Shown here one piece after another: positions 52,962 through 62,452 of a stretch of 64,000 bases of DNA. The notes under the pieces were generated by a model. That model had not been told where the DNA came from. It worked only from the letters and a program-made list of their open reading frames with translations, and did no database searches. The position numbers and the translations under genes are program-made. Each line of letters begins with the position of its first letter. Position 1 is the stretch's first letter. The stretch is from Pacificitalea manganoxidans (lineage in GTDB: Bacteria > Pseudomonadota > Alphaproteobacteria > Rhodobacterales > Rhodobacteraceae). Where the stretch lies: NCBI RefSeq assembly GCF_002504165.1, contig NZ_CP021404.1, forward strand, positions 1,488,001 through 1,552,000. Reading direction: 5' to 3'.

Positions 52962-53897
52962 ATGCATGAATTACTTGCGGCGGCTAAGAAGGTCAGGCTG
53001 CGTCAGCTTCGGTGTTTCGTGGCGGTGGCCCGAAAGAAAAGTTTCGTGCTAGCCGCCGAGGATCTCGGCCTAACGCAGCCCGCAGTCAGTCGCAGTGTGC
53101 GCGAACTTGAACAGGTGCTGGGGCATGATCTGTTTGATCGGTCCACCAGAGGCGCGGAACTGACACCACGCGGTCGGACGTTTCTGGAAGCGACGGAATC
53201 CGGACTGCTGCGGATATTTCAGGGCGTGCGCTCCGTCACCGGAGAGGTTCTGTCGGACGAAATCGTTCGGATTGGGGCGTTGCCGAACGTGTGCTCGCAA
53301 TTCCTTCCGGCCATCGTGCAGGTCTTCAAAAGCGAATATCCCAGCGTCAGGGTGCGGGTAAGCCCAGGCACAAACGCAGGCCTGTTGGACAGCCTCAGAC
53401 GCGGAGAGACCGACTTCGTGATTGGGCGGTTATCCTCCAGCGAAGATATGCGTGGGCTGGTCTTCAGGGCGCTTTTTGATGAGCCGCTGGTTTTTGTTGT
53501 TCGCGGGGGGCATCCGCTCTCCGGCGGGCAAGCGACGCTGGAGGAGGCGCTGACCTTTCCAACCCTGCTGCCGCCCGAAGGCACGATCATCCGGCAAGAA
53601 TTGTCGCGGTATCTATCGGGGCAGGGCGTGTCGGAACTGCCCGACGTGGTTGAAACCACATCGTCAGATTTCCAGCGGTCCTACGTCGCCCGCACGGACT
53701 GCGTCGCCGTCATGCCGCGCGGCGTCGTTCAAGCCGAGTTGGAGAGCGGCGCGTTCGTTCATCTCGACATAGCAAAAGACGCGATGCGGGGACCGGTGGG
53801 TTTGACGACAAATCCCGAACTGCGCCTTGGATCGGGCGCCGGAAAGCTTGTGGAGACGATCCTGAATACGCCCTTAATGCCGAAAATGGTATCTTAG
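52962..53897 (+). CDS. LysR-family transcriptional regulator
   Basis: 311 residues. The N-terminal winged HTH (about residues 14-73: LRQLRCFVAVARKKSFVLAAEDLGLTQPAVSRSVRELEQVLG) is followed by a periplasmic-protein-like effector domain (VRIGALPNVCSQFLPAIVQVFKSEYPSVRVRV). The sequence resembles regulators such as PcaQ/GbpR in this region, which respond to aromatic acids or sugars. It sits directly before, and in the same direction as, the TAXI-TRAP/sulfatase genes (80 bases), which it probably controls. Its spacer is AT-rich; the ribosome site is weak. Confidence 0.92.
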   Translation: MHELLAAAKKVRLRQLRCFVAVARKKSFVLAAEDLGLTQPAVSRSVRELEQVLGHDLFDRSTRGAELTPRGRTFLEATESGLLRIFQGVRSVTGEVLSDEIVRIGALPNVCSQFLPAIVQVFKSEYPSVRVRVSPGTNAGLLDSLRRGETDFVIGRLSSSEDMRGLVFRALFDEPLVFVVRGGHPLSGGQATLEEALTFPTLLPPEGTIIRQELSRYLSGQGVSELPDVVETTSSDFQRSYVARTDCVAVMPRGVVQAELESGAFVHLDIAKDAMRGPVGLTTNPELRLGSGAGKLVETILNTPLMPKMVS

Positions 53898-53977
53898 ATC
53901 GCGTTTTATGAATTTTACGTCGCGAATTCGATATGACATGTGTCGTGGTGATACGCAGTGTATGGGAGGATTCACAC

Positions 53978-54982
53978 GTGCATCTCGTTAAAGGACTTCT
54001 TGTGGCGGCAACCTTGGCCGCAGGCGCAACCGTCGCGCAGGCGCAATCGCTCAGCCTCGAAGGTGGGGGCGCGGCTTCGCTCACCGGTATCGTGCCGCAG
54101 ACCTATGCCCAGTTTGCCGCCGAGGAGGGCATCTCGTTGCAGGTGGTGCTTGGCCAGACGCTGACCCGGTCGGCGCTGAAACTGGCAGCGGGACGGATCG
54201 ATATGGCTGTTGTGCCGCCGCCAGCATTCGGGGCGATGTCGCGCGGCGTCGGCCCCTATGCCGATCAGGGGGACCAAGCCAAGGCAATGGCCGAAAACGT
54301 ACGGGCCCTTTTCGGGTTTCCGGGCGGAACCCTGCACGCCATCACCTGGGCCGACAGCGGCGTAGAGGACTGGGGCGATCTTGCAGGCAAGCGGGTTTAT
54401 ATCGGCCCACCGGCCGGTGCAGCCAGCGGCCAGATCCAAGGGATGATCACCGCGGCCTCTGGTGGCCTTGCGGCCGGTAACGACTACGAGGGCGTCCGTG
54501 CGCCATGGGGGGCCGCGCAGCAGTCGTTTCAGGATGGCCAGTTCGATGTCTATGTCGCCTTGGCGGCTGTCGGCAGCCAGGCGCTGAACGAACTTAGCCT
54601 GCAACGCGAGATCCGCATTCTTGGCGTTCCGGACGAGGTGCTGTCCACCGACGCCTGGACCGAGGCCCTCACCAAGGGTGCTTTGGTCAAAACCCAGATC
54701 CCCGCCGGAACCTATTCGGGGAACGTCACGGGCGATACCGACCTGACCACCGCCGCAACCTCGATGATGATGGCGGTGCACAAGGACATGGACGACGACA
54801 CCGCCTATGCGCTGACCAAGGCATATTGGGAAAATCTGGAATCGATGATGAACGCCAATGCGCTGATGCGGACGATCGATATCGACAATCGCTTTGGCGG
54901 CACCAATGCGCCCCTGCATCCGGGTGCTGTGCGCTACTATGAGGAAGCCGGCATCGAGATTCCTGCCAATCTGATGCCCTGA
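53978..54982 (+). CDS. TAXI-family TRAP transporter solute-binding protein
   Basis: 334 residues from a GTG (HLVKGLLVAATLAAG signal, cleaved after AQA) preceded by GGGAGG. The mature domain has GRIDMAVVPPPAFGAM, GDLAGKRVYIGPPAGAASGQIQGMI and the C-terminal HPGAVRYYEEAGIEIP, which are hallmarks of the TAXI branch that pairs with fused permeases. The fused permease gene follows 97 bases on. The ligand is unknown for most members; the downstream sulfatase hints at a sulfate or phosphonate ester. An ATG-type start further upstream (53933) is not supported. Confidence 0.88.
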   Translation: MHLVKGLLVAATLAAGATVAQAQSLSLEGGGAASLTGIVPQTYAQFAAEEGISLQVVLGQTLTRSALKLAAGRIDMAVVPPPAFGAMSRGVGPYADQGDQAKAMAENVRALFGFPGGTLHAITWADSGVEDWGDLAGKRVYIGPPAGAASGQIQGMITAASGGLAAGNDYEGVRAPWGAAQQSFQDGQFDVYVALAAVGSQALNELSLQREIRILGVPDEVLSTDAWTEALTKGALVKTQIPAGTYSGNVTGDTDLTTAATSMMMAVHKDMDDDTAYALTKAYWENLESMMNANALMRTIDIDNRFGGTNAPLHPGAVRYYEEAGIEIPANLMP

Positions 54983-55079
54983 TCCCTTCGGTCCAGCTGC
55001 GCCACGCGTCGCGGCTGGACACTCCAAGCCCCCAAAGCCCCCAAAGCCCCCCTGAGCCGATCTCGTCGAGGAGACCGCC

Positions 55080-57011
55080 ATGACCCCCCATTCGAGCGGT
55101 GCAAAGCGCACCGCCGGGTATTCCGTCTATGCCATCGGGCTGATCATCGCCCTTTCCGGCCTTGCCAACGTGATGCCCACCTACAATGTGCTGCCCCGCA
55201 TCGGGCCGTTTCCGGTGGAATGGTTCCGGCCGCTGTTTTACTGGCTGTCGATCCTGGTCTTTCTGGCCGCAGATGCCGAGCGGCGCGCCGGTCGGGGACG
55301 GTTGTCGCCGCTTCACTTGGGGGCCTACGCCGTGGCCGCCGTGGTGGTCAGCTATGTCTGCTACGACTACTATCGGATCGGTCAGATCATCGCCAACTCG
55401 GTGATCTTCTTCGGCCCGCGCGAGATGTATGTGGCGCTGGCCGCTGCCGCGCTGTCGCTCTGGGCCTGTTGGATCCTGTGGGGCGCACCGATTGCTGTGC
55501 TTGGCGGTCTTGCGCTGCTGTATCTCGCCACGGGGCAATACTGGCCCGGACCGCTTCGGACGGCGCCATCGGACATCTATGATACGATCTCGGCCAATAT
55601 CTGGTACGACAGCGACCAAGGCATTCTTGGCTCGATCATGGGCGTGGTGCTGACCACGGTGCTGCCCTTTATCATCCTCGGCGCCATTCTGGAGGGGTGC
55701 GGCGCGGGTGGGTCGATGATCCGCATCTCGTTCCATCTGATGAAGAAATTCAAAGGCGGCCCGGCCTATGCCGCGATCCTCGCCTCGGCGCTCTTTGGCA
55801 CTGTGTCCGGCTCTGCCGTCGCCAACGTGGTTGGCACAGGGGTCGTCACCATTCCGATGATCCGCAAGCGCGGGTTCAACGCCAATTTCGCCGGTGCGGT
55901 GGAGGCCACGGCCTCGACCGGCGGGCAGATCCTGCCGCCGATCATGGGCGCGGCGGCGTTGGTGATGGCCGATATCGTCGGCGTCAGCTATCTGACTGTG
56001 GTGCTGGCTGTGATCATTCCGGCTGTCGCCTATTACCTGTCGCTGTTCCTTGCGGTTTATTTCGAGGCGCAGAAGCTCGACATCCAAGTTGGCGACGACG
56101 ATGTGAGCGTGCCCCCACCGGCCTTGCAGGACTGGGTCAACCTCGTGCTGGTCTTTGGCCCGATCTTTGTCATTGTCTGGTTGCTGGTTAGCGGGCTGTC
56201 CGCCGCCGGTGCGTCCATCGCGGCGATCCTGCTTTTGGTGCCGCTCAGCTTCATCAACCCTCAGGTGCGCCGCAAGCCGCAGATGCTGATCGCCGCGCTT
56301 GCCGAGGGCGGCAAGACCATCGGGCAACTGGCCGTGGCCATTGCCATCGTGGGCATCGTCGTCTCGACCCTGTCGGCCACCGGCGTGCCCACCAGTTTCG
56401 CGGTGCTGCTCTCCACCGCGTCGGGCAACTCGTTGCTGATCGCGCTGCTGATCGCTGCGGCGGGCTGCATCATCCTTGGCATGGGCATGCCGACGCTGCC
56501 CGCCTATATCGCCATCATTTCGGTCATGGGCCCGACATTGCAGGGCTTCGGCATGGACCTGCTGGCGGCGCATATGTTCGTGTTTTTCTTCGGCGTCGCC
56601 GCCGGTATCACGCCCCCCGTCGCACTGACCGCTTTTGCTGCGGCGAGCGTCTCCGGTGGCCGTCCCATTGCGACCGCGGTGGCCTCCACCCGGATCGGCG
56701 CGATGATGTTCCTGATCCCCTTCGCCTGGGCCTTTGACGATGCACTTCTGCTGGGCATCGGCGAAACCGATCTGGCGGTGGTGATCCCGGCGATCTTCTT
56801 CCTGCTGGTGGCGCTCTATTTCTGCACCAGCGCGCTGATCGGGTTCGACCGGGGCAAACTGAGCCTGTGGGAGCGTCTGGCGCGGCTTGGTGTGACCATT
56901 GCGCTGCTGACCCCCATGATCTTCGCAGAACTCGGCGGCCTCGCCATCGGACTGGCGCTGGTGGCGTATCGCCACACGCTGGCCCCCAAGACCAAGGAGA
57001 CGGCCGCATGA
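55080..57011 (+). CDS. TRAP transporter fused permease (TAXI type, DctQM)
   Basis: 643 residues. An N-terminal four-helix DctQ-like part (about 1-150) is joined to a DctM-like part with FKGGPAYAAILASALFGTVSGSAVANVVGTGVVTIP (the SGSxxA hairpin), TGGQILPPIMGAAALVMADIVG and GMGMPTLPAYIAIISV, then AAGITPPVALTAFAAASVSGG. This 4+12-helix fusion is the normal partner of TAXI binding proteins. The next gene, a sulfatase, overlaps its stop by 4 bases (ATGA), so transport and hydrolysis are translationally linked. GAGGAGACCGCC precedes the ATG. Confidence 0.94.
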   Translation: MTPHSSGAKRTAGYSVYAIGLIIALSGLANVMPTYNVLPRIGPFPVEWFRPLFYWLSILVFLAADAERRAGRGRLSPLHLGAYAVAAVVVSYVCYDYYRIGQIIANSVIFFGPREMYVALAAAALSLWACWILWGAPIAVLGGLALLYLATGQYWPGPLRTAPSDIYDTISANIWYDSDQGILGSIMGVVLTTVLPFIILGAILEGCGAGGSMIRISFHLMKKFKGGPAYAAILASALFGTVSGSAVANVVGTGVVTIPMIRKRGFNANFAGAVEATASTGGQILPPIMGAAALVMADIVGVSYLTVVLAVIIPAVAYYLSLFLAVYFEAQKLDIQVGDDDVSVPPPALQDWVNLVLVFGPIFVIVWLLVSGLSAAGASIAAILLLVPLSFINPQVRRKPQMLIAALAEGGKTIGQLAVAIAIVGIVVSTLSATGVPTSFAVLLSTASGNSLLIALLIAAAGCIILGMGMPTLPAYIAIISVMGPTLQGFGMDLLAAHMFVFFFGVAAGITPPVALTAFAAASVSGGRPIATAVASTRIGAMMFLIPFAWAFDDALLLGIGETDLAVVIPAIFFLLVALYFCTSALIGFDRGKLSLWERLARLGVTIALLTPMIFAELGGLAIGLALVAYRHTLAPKTKETAA

Positions 57012-58582
57012 GCAAGCGCCCCAACTTCATCCTCTTCGTCACCGATCAGCACCGCGCCGACTATTTGGGTTGCTATGGCCATCCGGTCCTGCAGACGCCG
57101 AATATCGACGATATTGCTGCGCGCGGGGTGGCCTTCGACAGCTTCTATGTCGCCAGCCCGGTCTGCATGCCCAATCGCGCCAGCCTGATGACCTGTCGCA
57201 TGCCGTCCAGCCATGGTGTGACGATGAATGGCGTCCCGCTGGACCGAAAGAACGTGACCTTTGTCGAATTGCTGAAGGAAGCGGGCTACAACACTGCCCT
57301 GATCGGCAAGAGCCACCTGCAAACCTTTACCGGCGCGCCAGCAACACTGCAGATCCCGCCCACGCGCGACGGATATGTCCGGGCTGGTGGCGGGCTGGCA
57401 GAAGCGGTGCGGCACGATCTGGATGACCCGGCCTATAAGGTCGAAGAGCCCAAGTTCTGGTCTGGCCCGCACCCCAAGGTGCCGACGCCGTTCTATGGCT
57501 ACGATCATGTGGAACTGGTGACAGGCCACGGCGATCATATTGGCGGCGACTACGCCGCTTGGCTGTCGGAGCGCGAACCGGAGGCCGCCAGCCTGATCGG
57601 CCCCGAGAACCAGTTGCCGCACGACTACACTTGCCCGCAGGCGGTGCGCACGGCGGTCCCGGCGGAGCTCTACTCGACGAGCTATATCGCGGAGCGCGCC
57701 GCGGCGTATATCGAGGCGCATAAGGACGACGAAGCCCCGTTTTTCCTGATGATCAGCTGGCCGGACCCGCACCACCCGTTCAATCCGCCGGGCAAATATT
57801 GGGGCATGTATGACCCCGATGACTTCGCGGTGCCGGAGGCATTCCGACGCGACGACTGGACCCCGCCACCCCATGTGGCAGGCGTTCAGAAGGCCCGGCG
57901 GGACGGTCGTGCAGACCTGAACGGCATGAATGCTGTCGGCTGCTCGGCCCGCGAGGCGCAGGAGGCGCAGGCGCTGACCTGCGGTATGATCACCATGATC
58001 GACGATGCGGTGGGTCAGGTGCAGGCGGCGTTGCAGGCGTCGGGCCGCGCGGATCGGACGGTGGAGATCTTTACTTCCGATCACGGCGATCACCTCGGCG
58101 ATCACGGCCTTCTGTTCAAGGGCGCCGAGCAATATGAGCAGATCACGCGGGTGCCCTTCCTCTGGGCCGACCCGGACGGTGAGGCAGACGTCCGCACCGG
58201 CCGCATCGGCCAAACCCACGACATCGGCACCACCATCCTCGAACGCGCCCGGATCGAGCCCGCGTTCGGAATGCAAGGGCTTGATCTTTTCGGGGCAAAG
58301 ACCCGCCAAGCGGCCTTCGTGCAATATGCGCACCAAAAAGCGATGGACGAGATCGGCGTGCCGCCAAATATCCACACGATCCGCGATGCCCGCTACCGGC
58401 TTTCGGTGCTACAAGATCTGGACTGGGGCGAGCTTTACGATCTCGACACCGACCCCGGCGAGTTTTGTAACCTCTGGGACGCTCCGGAGGTTCAGTCCGA
58501 CAAGCTCCGCCTGATGGAGGAGCTAATCCGCGCGGAACTGGCGCATGTGAACCGCTCGCCCATGCCGACCGGACGCGCGTGA
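57008..58582 (+). CDS. Sulfatase / phosphonate monoester hydrolase family enzyme
   Basis: 524 residues of the alkaline-phosphatase-like superfamily. The start RPNFILFVTDQHRADYLGCYGH carries a metal-binding Asp. SPVCMPNRASLMT supplies Cys53 in C-x-P-x-R, the residue oxidised to formylglycine. ITMIDDAVGQVQAAL and FTSDHGDHLGDHGLLFKG complete the metal site. No signal peptide is visible, so it acts in the cytoplasm on imported esters, as choline sulfatase and phosphonate monoester hydrolase do. Translation is coupled to the TAXI-TRAP permease. Sulfate versus phosphonate esters cannot be told apart from this reading. Confidence 0.9.
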   Translation: MSKRPNFILFVTDQHRADYLGCYGHPVLQTPNIDDIAARGVAFDSFYVASPVCMPNRASLMTCRMPSSHGVTMNGVPLDRKNVTFVELLKEAGYNTALIGKSHLQTFTGAPATLQIPPTRDGYVRAGGGLAEAVRHDLDDPAYKVEEPKFWSGPHPKVPTPFYGYDHVELVTGHGDHIGGDYAAWLSEREPEAASLIGPENQLPHDYTCPQAVRTAVPAELYSTSYIAERAAAYIEAHKDDEAPFFLMISWPDPHHPFNPPGKYWGMYDPDDFAVPEAFRRDDWTPPPHVAGVQKARRDGRADLNGMNAVGCSAREAQEAQALTCGMITMIDDAVGQVQAALQASGRADRTVEIFTSDHGDHLGDHGLLFKGAEQYEQITRVPFLWADPDGEADVRTGRIGQTHDIGTTILERARIEPAFGMQGLDLFGAKTRQAAFVQYAHQKAMDEIGVPPNIHTIRDARYRLSVLQDLDWGELYDLDTDPGEFCNLWDAPEVQSDKLRLMEELIRAELAHVNRSPMPTGRA

Positions 58583-59414
58583 TGGGCTGGCGGTCCGTAT
58601 CTGAGCGGGCCGCGTAGGCCACCGACCACACGATCTCCTGCAAGCTCCGAAAAAAGGTGGAGATGCTAATCGTGCGTTTAAAGCGCATCGTAGGCCGTTT
58701 CCGACTGAGAGGCCCGAGTGGCGCACGTGACCAACTGCCCAATTGAGAATGCACGGGTATTCATAACTCGCCAAACCAGCGGCATTACAATCCTAAATAA
58801 ATTTTGAAGATCTGGCATTCCGACAAGTTTTGGAGATTGACGTGATCGACGTTTGGCGACGCCGGTGACAATTTGGTTGCGCCTGATGCCAGAGGTCAAA
58901 AAGAATCCAGATTACGGGTATCTCAAGTCACCTTTGAGCCTCAAGCAACGAACATTATAGTCTTAACAGCGTCGGAAAGAGCAGCTTTGCGCGGTTATTT
59001 TTACGCGCGAGTTTCAGGCGGTCGCTGCAGCGCAAGGATAAGGCTACCGCCATTCTGGATACGGATGCTCAGGGCATCGCATTCGGCAATTTCGTCATTA
59101 GGCGGCTTGCAGCATTAATCGTGTCATGGACAACGACGCAAAGCTGAGGGTGGATCAAACTTTGGTGGAAATTCGATTTCAGTTTTCAATGGCAGTCGAC
59201 ACCCTCTGCATAGTGCAGGCGTCCGTTCAAATCGTTAGCAGCCGCCACCTCTGCGCCGTTACCTAGAGATAGGCCCTTAGCGCCCTGAAGTTGGTCTAAT
59301 CGCTTTTAGGAATGTAATTTGGCTAATTATATTCTCTTTTTTTGCTACCACGGCTTCTCTAGGTTCCGATGGCACCCGCTTTCTATAAAAAACGCCAACT
59401 TCAGGGATACGAAC
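58583..59414. other. 832-bp AT-richer spacer with no supportable gene
   Basis: Base composition falls well below the neighbouring genes and stops occur in all frames. A plus frame at 58873-59118 (81 codons) has no ribosome site and no family likeness; a second frame at about 59030-59120 reads LDTDAQGIAFGNFVIRRLAALIVSW and hints at a decayed gene. The last 100 bases (AATTATATTC at about 59325) probably hold the promoter of the next TRAP operon. It may be a junction between two separately acquired catabolic modules. Confidence 0.5.
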
Positions 59415-60377
59415 ATGCTTTACCGCAGCCTCATGCTCGCAACGCTGGCAGCCGCCCCCGCGACAGCCGAAACCTGGGACCTGCCGCTAGCGTGGCCGGC
59501 CGAAAACTACATTTCGGTGGCCGCCGGAACCTTTGCCGCGAAGGTCGACGAGGCTACTGATGGTCGCGTCGAGATCACCCTGCACCCGGGCGGTGCGCTC
59601 GGCTTTAAGGGCCCCGAGATGCTCGGTGCCGTTCGCGACGGTCTCGTGCCTATCGGCGACATGCTTCTGAATCAGCAGATCGGTGATGAGCCGCTGCTCG
59701 GCCTGACTTCGTTGCCTTACTTCATCTCCTCCTTTGAAGAGCTGGCCGAGTTCGAAGCTTATTTCCGCGACCAGCTCTCCGCGATCATGGAAGATAACAA
59801 TCAAAAGCTGCTCTACACCATCCCCTGGCCGCAGCAGCAGATCTGGACCAAGACCGAGGTTACCGATCTGGCTTCGCTCGAAGGCATAAAGATCCGCTCT
59901 TATGACCGGTCCTCGACCGATGTGTTCGACTCGGCTGGCATGACCCCTGTGCAGTTGCCTTGGGGCGAGGTGATCCCATCACTGGCCGCCGGCGCCATCG
60001 ATGCAGTCGCGACCTCGTCGCCCTCCGCCGTGGACGGCTCGTTCTGGGAATTCCTGGACTACGGATATCCGACCCGCCAGACGTGGAATCTGAATGCCAT
60101 GACTGTGAACCTCGACAGCTGGAACGAGCTGGACGAGGCCGACCAGAAGGCAATCACCGAAGTTGCCAAAACCCTCCAACCGGACTTCTGGCAGGCCGCG
60201 CAGGATGAGGACGCGCGCAACATGGCTATTGTCGAAGAGAACGGAATGACCCTCGCGCCGATTTCGGACGAGCTGCGTGCCGAGATGGCGAAACGTGCCG
60301 CGCCGTTGCGAGCCGCTGTGCTCGAAGAGCTCGGGGATGAGGCGACCGCCGTGGTCGAAGGCTTCCAGTCGCGCTGA
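59415..60377 (+). CDS. TRAP transporter substrate-binding protein (DctP family)
   Basis: 320 residues. A short Sec signal (MLYRSLMLATLAAAPATA) leads to ETWDLPLAWPAENYISVAAGTFAAKVDEATDGRVEITLHPGGALGFKGPEMLGAVRDGLVPIGD. The ligand Arg lies in SLEGIKIRSYDRSSTDVFDSAGMTPVQLPWGEVIPSLAAGAIDAVATS. The chosen ATG at 59415 gives a normal signal peptide; the frame is open to 59319 but without one. It heads a P-Q-M operon leading to an aminotransferase and an RraA-family aldolase, which suggests import of an amino or keto acid. Confidence 0.93.
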   Translation: MLYRSLMLATLAAAPATAETWDLPLAWPAENYISVAAGTFAAKVDEATDGRVEITLHPGGALGFKGPEMLGAVRDGLVPIGDMLLNQQIGDEPLLGLTSLPYFISSFEELAEFEAYFRDQLSAIMEDNNQKLLYTIPWPQQQIWTKTEVTDLASLEGIKIRSYDRSSTDVFDSAGMTPVQLPWGEVIPSLAAGAIDAVATSSPSAVDGSFWEFLDYGYPTRQTWNLNAMTVNLDSWNELDEADQKAITEVAKTLQPDFWQAAQDEDARNMAIVEENGMTLAPISDELRAEMAKRAAPLRAAVLEELGDEATAVVEGFQSR

Positions 60378-60446
60378 GGCTCCGGTGCATAAGCGTCGTG
60401 GGCCGTCCTCGGCCCGCGGCGTTTCGAACCTAAGGAAAGACCCGCC

Positions 60447-60959
60447 ATGATCAAGGCCATCGACCGTCTGTCCTACGCCCTCGCGCAACTGTCAGGGCTG
60501 GCAATCTGCGGCATCGTTGTGATGATCGTTGTTGAGATCTTCCTGCGCAAGTTCGCGGGGATCAGCCTGCATTTCGTCTGGGAATACTCTGTCTTCATCC
60601 ACATCTCGGCCGTCTTCCTCGGGGCGGGTTGGACGCTACGGACCGGTGGGCATATCCGGGTGACCCTGCTGCGTGCCCTCATCCCGCGCGCCTTCGAATG
60701 GATTAGCGGGGTGATCGGCCTTGCCATCGCTCTGTTCCTGACCAGCGCAATGACGCAGTTGGCGCTCGGCTACCTGACCTCGGGCCGCACCGCCGGCACC
60801 ACGACCGACACCCCGCTCATCATCCCCGCCGCCTTTGTCGTCCTCGGCTGTGTTGTGCTGACACTGCAAATCACGCTGAGGCTTCTTGCCCTGTTGCTCG
60901 GCCGCGCACCCGAACTCGACACGACGGGCGAGGACGATCCCGCCCCGATCATGGACTGA
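60447..60959 (+). CDS. TRAP transporter small permease (DctQ-type)
   Basis: 170 residues with four membrane helices (about 14-34, 46-66, 86-106, 126-148), the RTGGHIRVTLL loop after helix 2, and an acidic C-terminal tail (ELDTTGEDDPAPIMD). AAGGAAAGACCCGCC precedes the ATG, 69 bases after dctP. Together with the next gene it forms the membrane part of this third TRAP system. Sequence identity to the dctQ at 48.7 kb is low by eye, so they are separate systems, not a recent duplication. Confidence 0.9.
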   Translation: MIKAIDRLSYALAQLSGLAICGIVVMIVVEIFLRKFAGISLHFVWEYSVFIHISAVFLGAGWTLRTGGHIRVTLLRALIPRAFEWISGVIGLAIALFLTSAMTQLALGYLTSGRTAGTTTDTPLIIPAAFVVLGCVVLTLQITLRLLALLLGRAPELDTTGEDDPAPIMD

Positions 60960-60965
60960 CCTGCA

Positions 60966-62273
60966 ATGACCGCTTCCGTTCTTGTTCCCTTTGCCATTCT
61001 GCTCGCGCTACTCGGATCCGGCGTTTGGGTCGGACTCGGCTTGTCGGGTATCGGCATCCTGAGTCTCGAGATTTTCCGCAATGTGCCGGTTGAGAAGTTG
61101 CTCGCACAGTCGATCTGGAATGGCCTTTCCTCACCCGAGTTGTTGGCGCTGCCACTGTTCATCCTGATGGCCGAGCTGCTGTTCCGCACAAAGTTCATCG
61201 ATGGCGTGTTCAGCGCGCTGGATCCCTGGCTGCGCAACCTGCCGGGCGGGCTGCTGCACACCAACATCTTCGGCTGTGCGCTTTTCGCGCTGATTTCGGG
61301 CTCGTCCGCCGCCACTACTTCTTCCATCGGCCGCATCACCGTGCCCGAGTTGCGGGCGCGGGGCTATGAAGAGCGTCTGGTGGTGGGCACGCTTGCGGGG
61401 GCCGGGACGCTGGGCTTCCTCATCCCGCCGTCGATTATCATGATCGTCTACGGCGTGCTGTCGCAGACTTCGGTGCTCCAGCTCTTTGCCGCCGGTATCT
61501 TGCCGGGGCTTCTGCTGGCGCTGTGCTTCGTCGGCTATGTCATCATCCGTGCCAAGCTCACCCCAAGTGTGGTCGGCGCTGTCGAGCCCATCGAGCGCAG
61601 GGCGCTTTGGGCGCTGCGCCTTTCGGGCCTGCCCCGGTTGCTACCCTTTCTCGTGCTGATCCTCGCCGTCCTCGGTTCCATGTATGGCGGCATCGCCAGC
61701 CCGACCGAGGCCGCTGCCTTTGCGGTCTTCGCCACTGTGGTCATCATGGCCTTCGAAAAGTCACTCTCGGTTCGAACACTTCGCGATGCCGCCATTGGGA
61801 CTTCGCGCACGGTGTCGATGCTGGGGCTAATCATTGCCTCGGCCTCGTTCCTGACGATGGCGATGGGCTTTCTCGGGATGCCGCGCGCTGTGTCTGATTT
61901 CGTCAACGGGTTGGACCTGTCTCCGCTGATGCTGATCGGACTGTTAATTGTGGTCTACATCGTGCTTGGCAGCTTTCTTGAGGGTATGTCGATCATTGTG
62001 ATGACCATCCCGATCGTGCTGCCGCTTGTTACTGCGGCGGGCTACGACAGCCTCTGGTTTGGCATTTTTCTGATCCTGATGGTGGAGCTGGCGCAGATCT
62101 CACCGCCAGTGGGAATGAACCTCTTCGTGTTGCAGGGGCTGACCCGTAAGCCATTGGGGGAGATCGTCCGCGCCGCGCTGCCCTTCTTCATCATCATGCT
62201 GCTCTTCGTGCTTACCATCGCGGTCTTCCCCGGGATCGTCTCGGTCATTCCTGACCTCGTCAAAGCCGGCTGA
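60966..62273 (+). CDS. TRAP transporter large permease (DctM-type)
   Basis: 435 residues, about 12 helices. NIFGCALFALISGSSAATTSSIGRITVPEL, GTLGFLIPPSIIMIVYGVLS, IASPTEAAAFAVFATVV and LAQISPPVGMNLFVLQGL are the standard DctM landmarks. It starts 6 bases after the dctQ stop with no clear ribosome site, implying coupled translation. A strong GC hairpin (62290-62322) follows before the aminotransferase gene. Confidence 0.94.
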   Translation: MTASVLVPFAILLALLGSGVWVGLGLSGIGILSLEIFRNVPVEKLLAQSIWNGLSSPELLALPLFILMAELLFRTKFIDGVFSALDPWLRNLPGGLLHTNIFGCALFALISGSSAATTSSIGRITVPELRARGYEERLVVGTLAGAGTLGFLIPPSIIMIVYGVLSQTSVLQLFAAGILPGLLLALCFVGYVIIRAKLTPSVVGAVEPIERRALWALRLSGLPRLLPFLVLILAVLGSMYGGIASPTEAAAFAVFATVVIMAFEKSLSVRTLRDAAIGTSRTVSMLGLIIASASFLTMAMGFLGMPRAVSDFVNGLDLSPLMLIGLLIVVYIVLGSFLEGMSIIVMTIPIVLPLVTAAGYDSLWFGIFLILMVELAQISPPVGMNLFVLQGLTRKPLGEIVRAALPFFIIMLLFVLTIAVFPGIVSVIPDLVKAG

Positions 62274-62289
62274 CCGCTTGCTCCGCGCT

Positions 62290-62322
62290 CCCGGCGCCTC
62301 GTGCCCTTGGGCACGGGCCGGG
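62290..62322 (+). other. Strong hairpin between dctM and the aminotransferase gene
   Basis: Outer stem CCCGGC (62290-62295) / GCCGGG (62317-62322) and inner perfect stem CGTGCCC / GGGCACG around TT (62300-62315). No T-run follows, so processing or mRNA protection of the transporter part is more likely than termination. Confidence 0.5.
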
Positions 62323-62452
62323 AAAGTCGTGCCACCTGCCGGAGCCGTGTCACCTGAACTCAACCGGGACACCATGCCCGGAGAGACCTGAACTTGGCTC
62401 TTTCGACAGACTCGGAGGGCCCCCGACCGCCAGAAACCAAAGAGGTTCTTCC

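Noticed and set aside
54726-56975. A 749-codon minus-strand frame.
   Set aside because: Antisense shadow of the TAXI permease; the translation is dominated by Asp/His/Gly/Arg runs.
58873-59118. An 81-codon plus-strand frame in the AT-rich spacer.
   Set aside because: No ribosome site, no recognisable family, and composition unlike the neighbouring genes.
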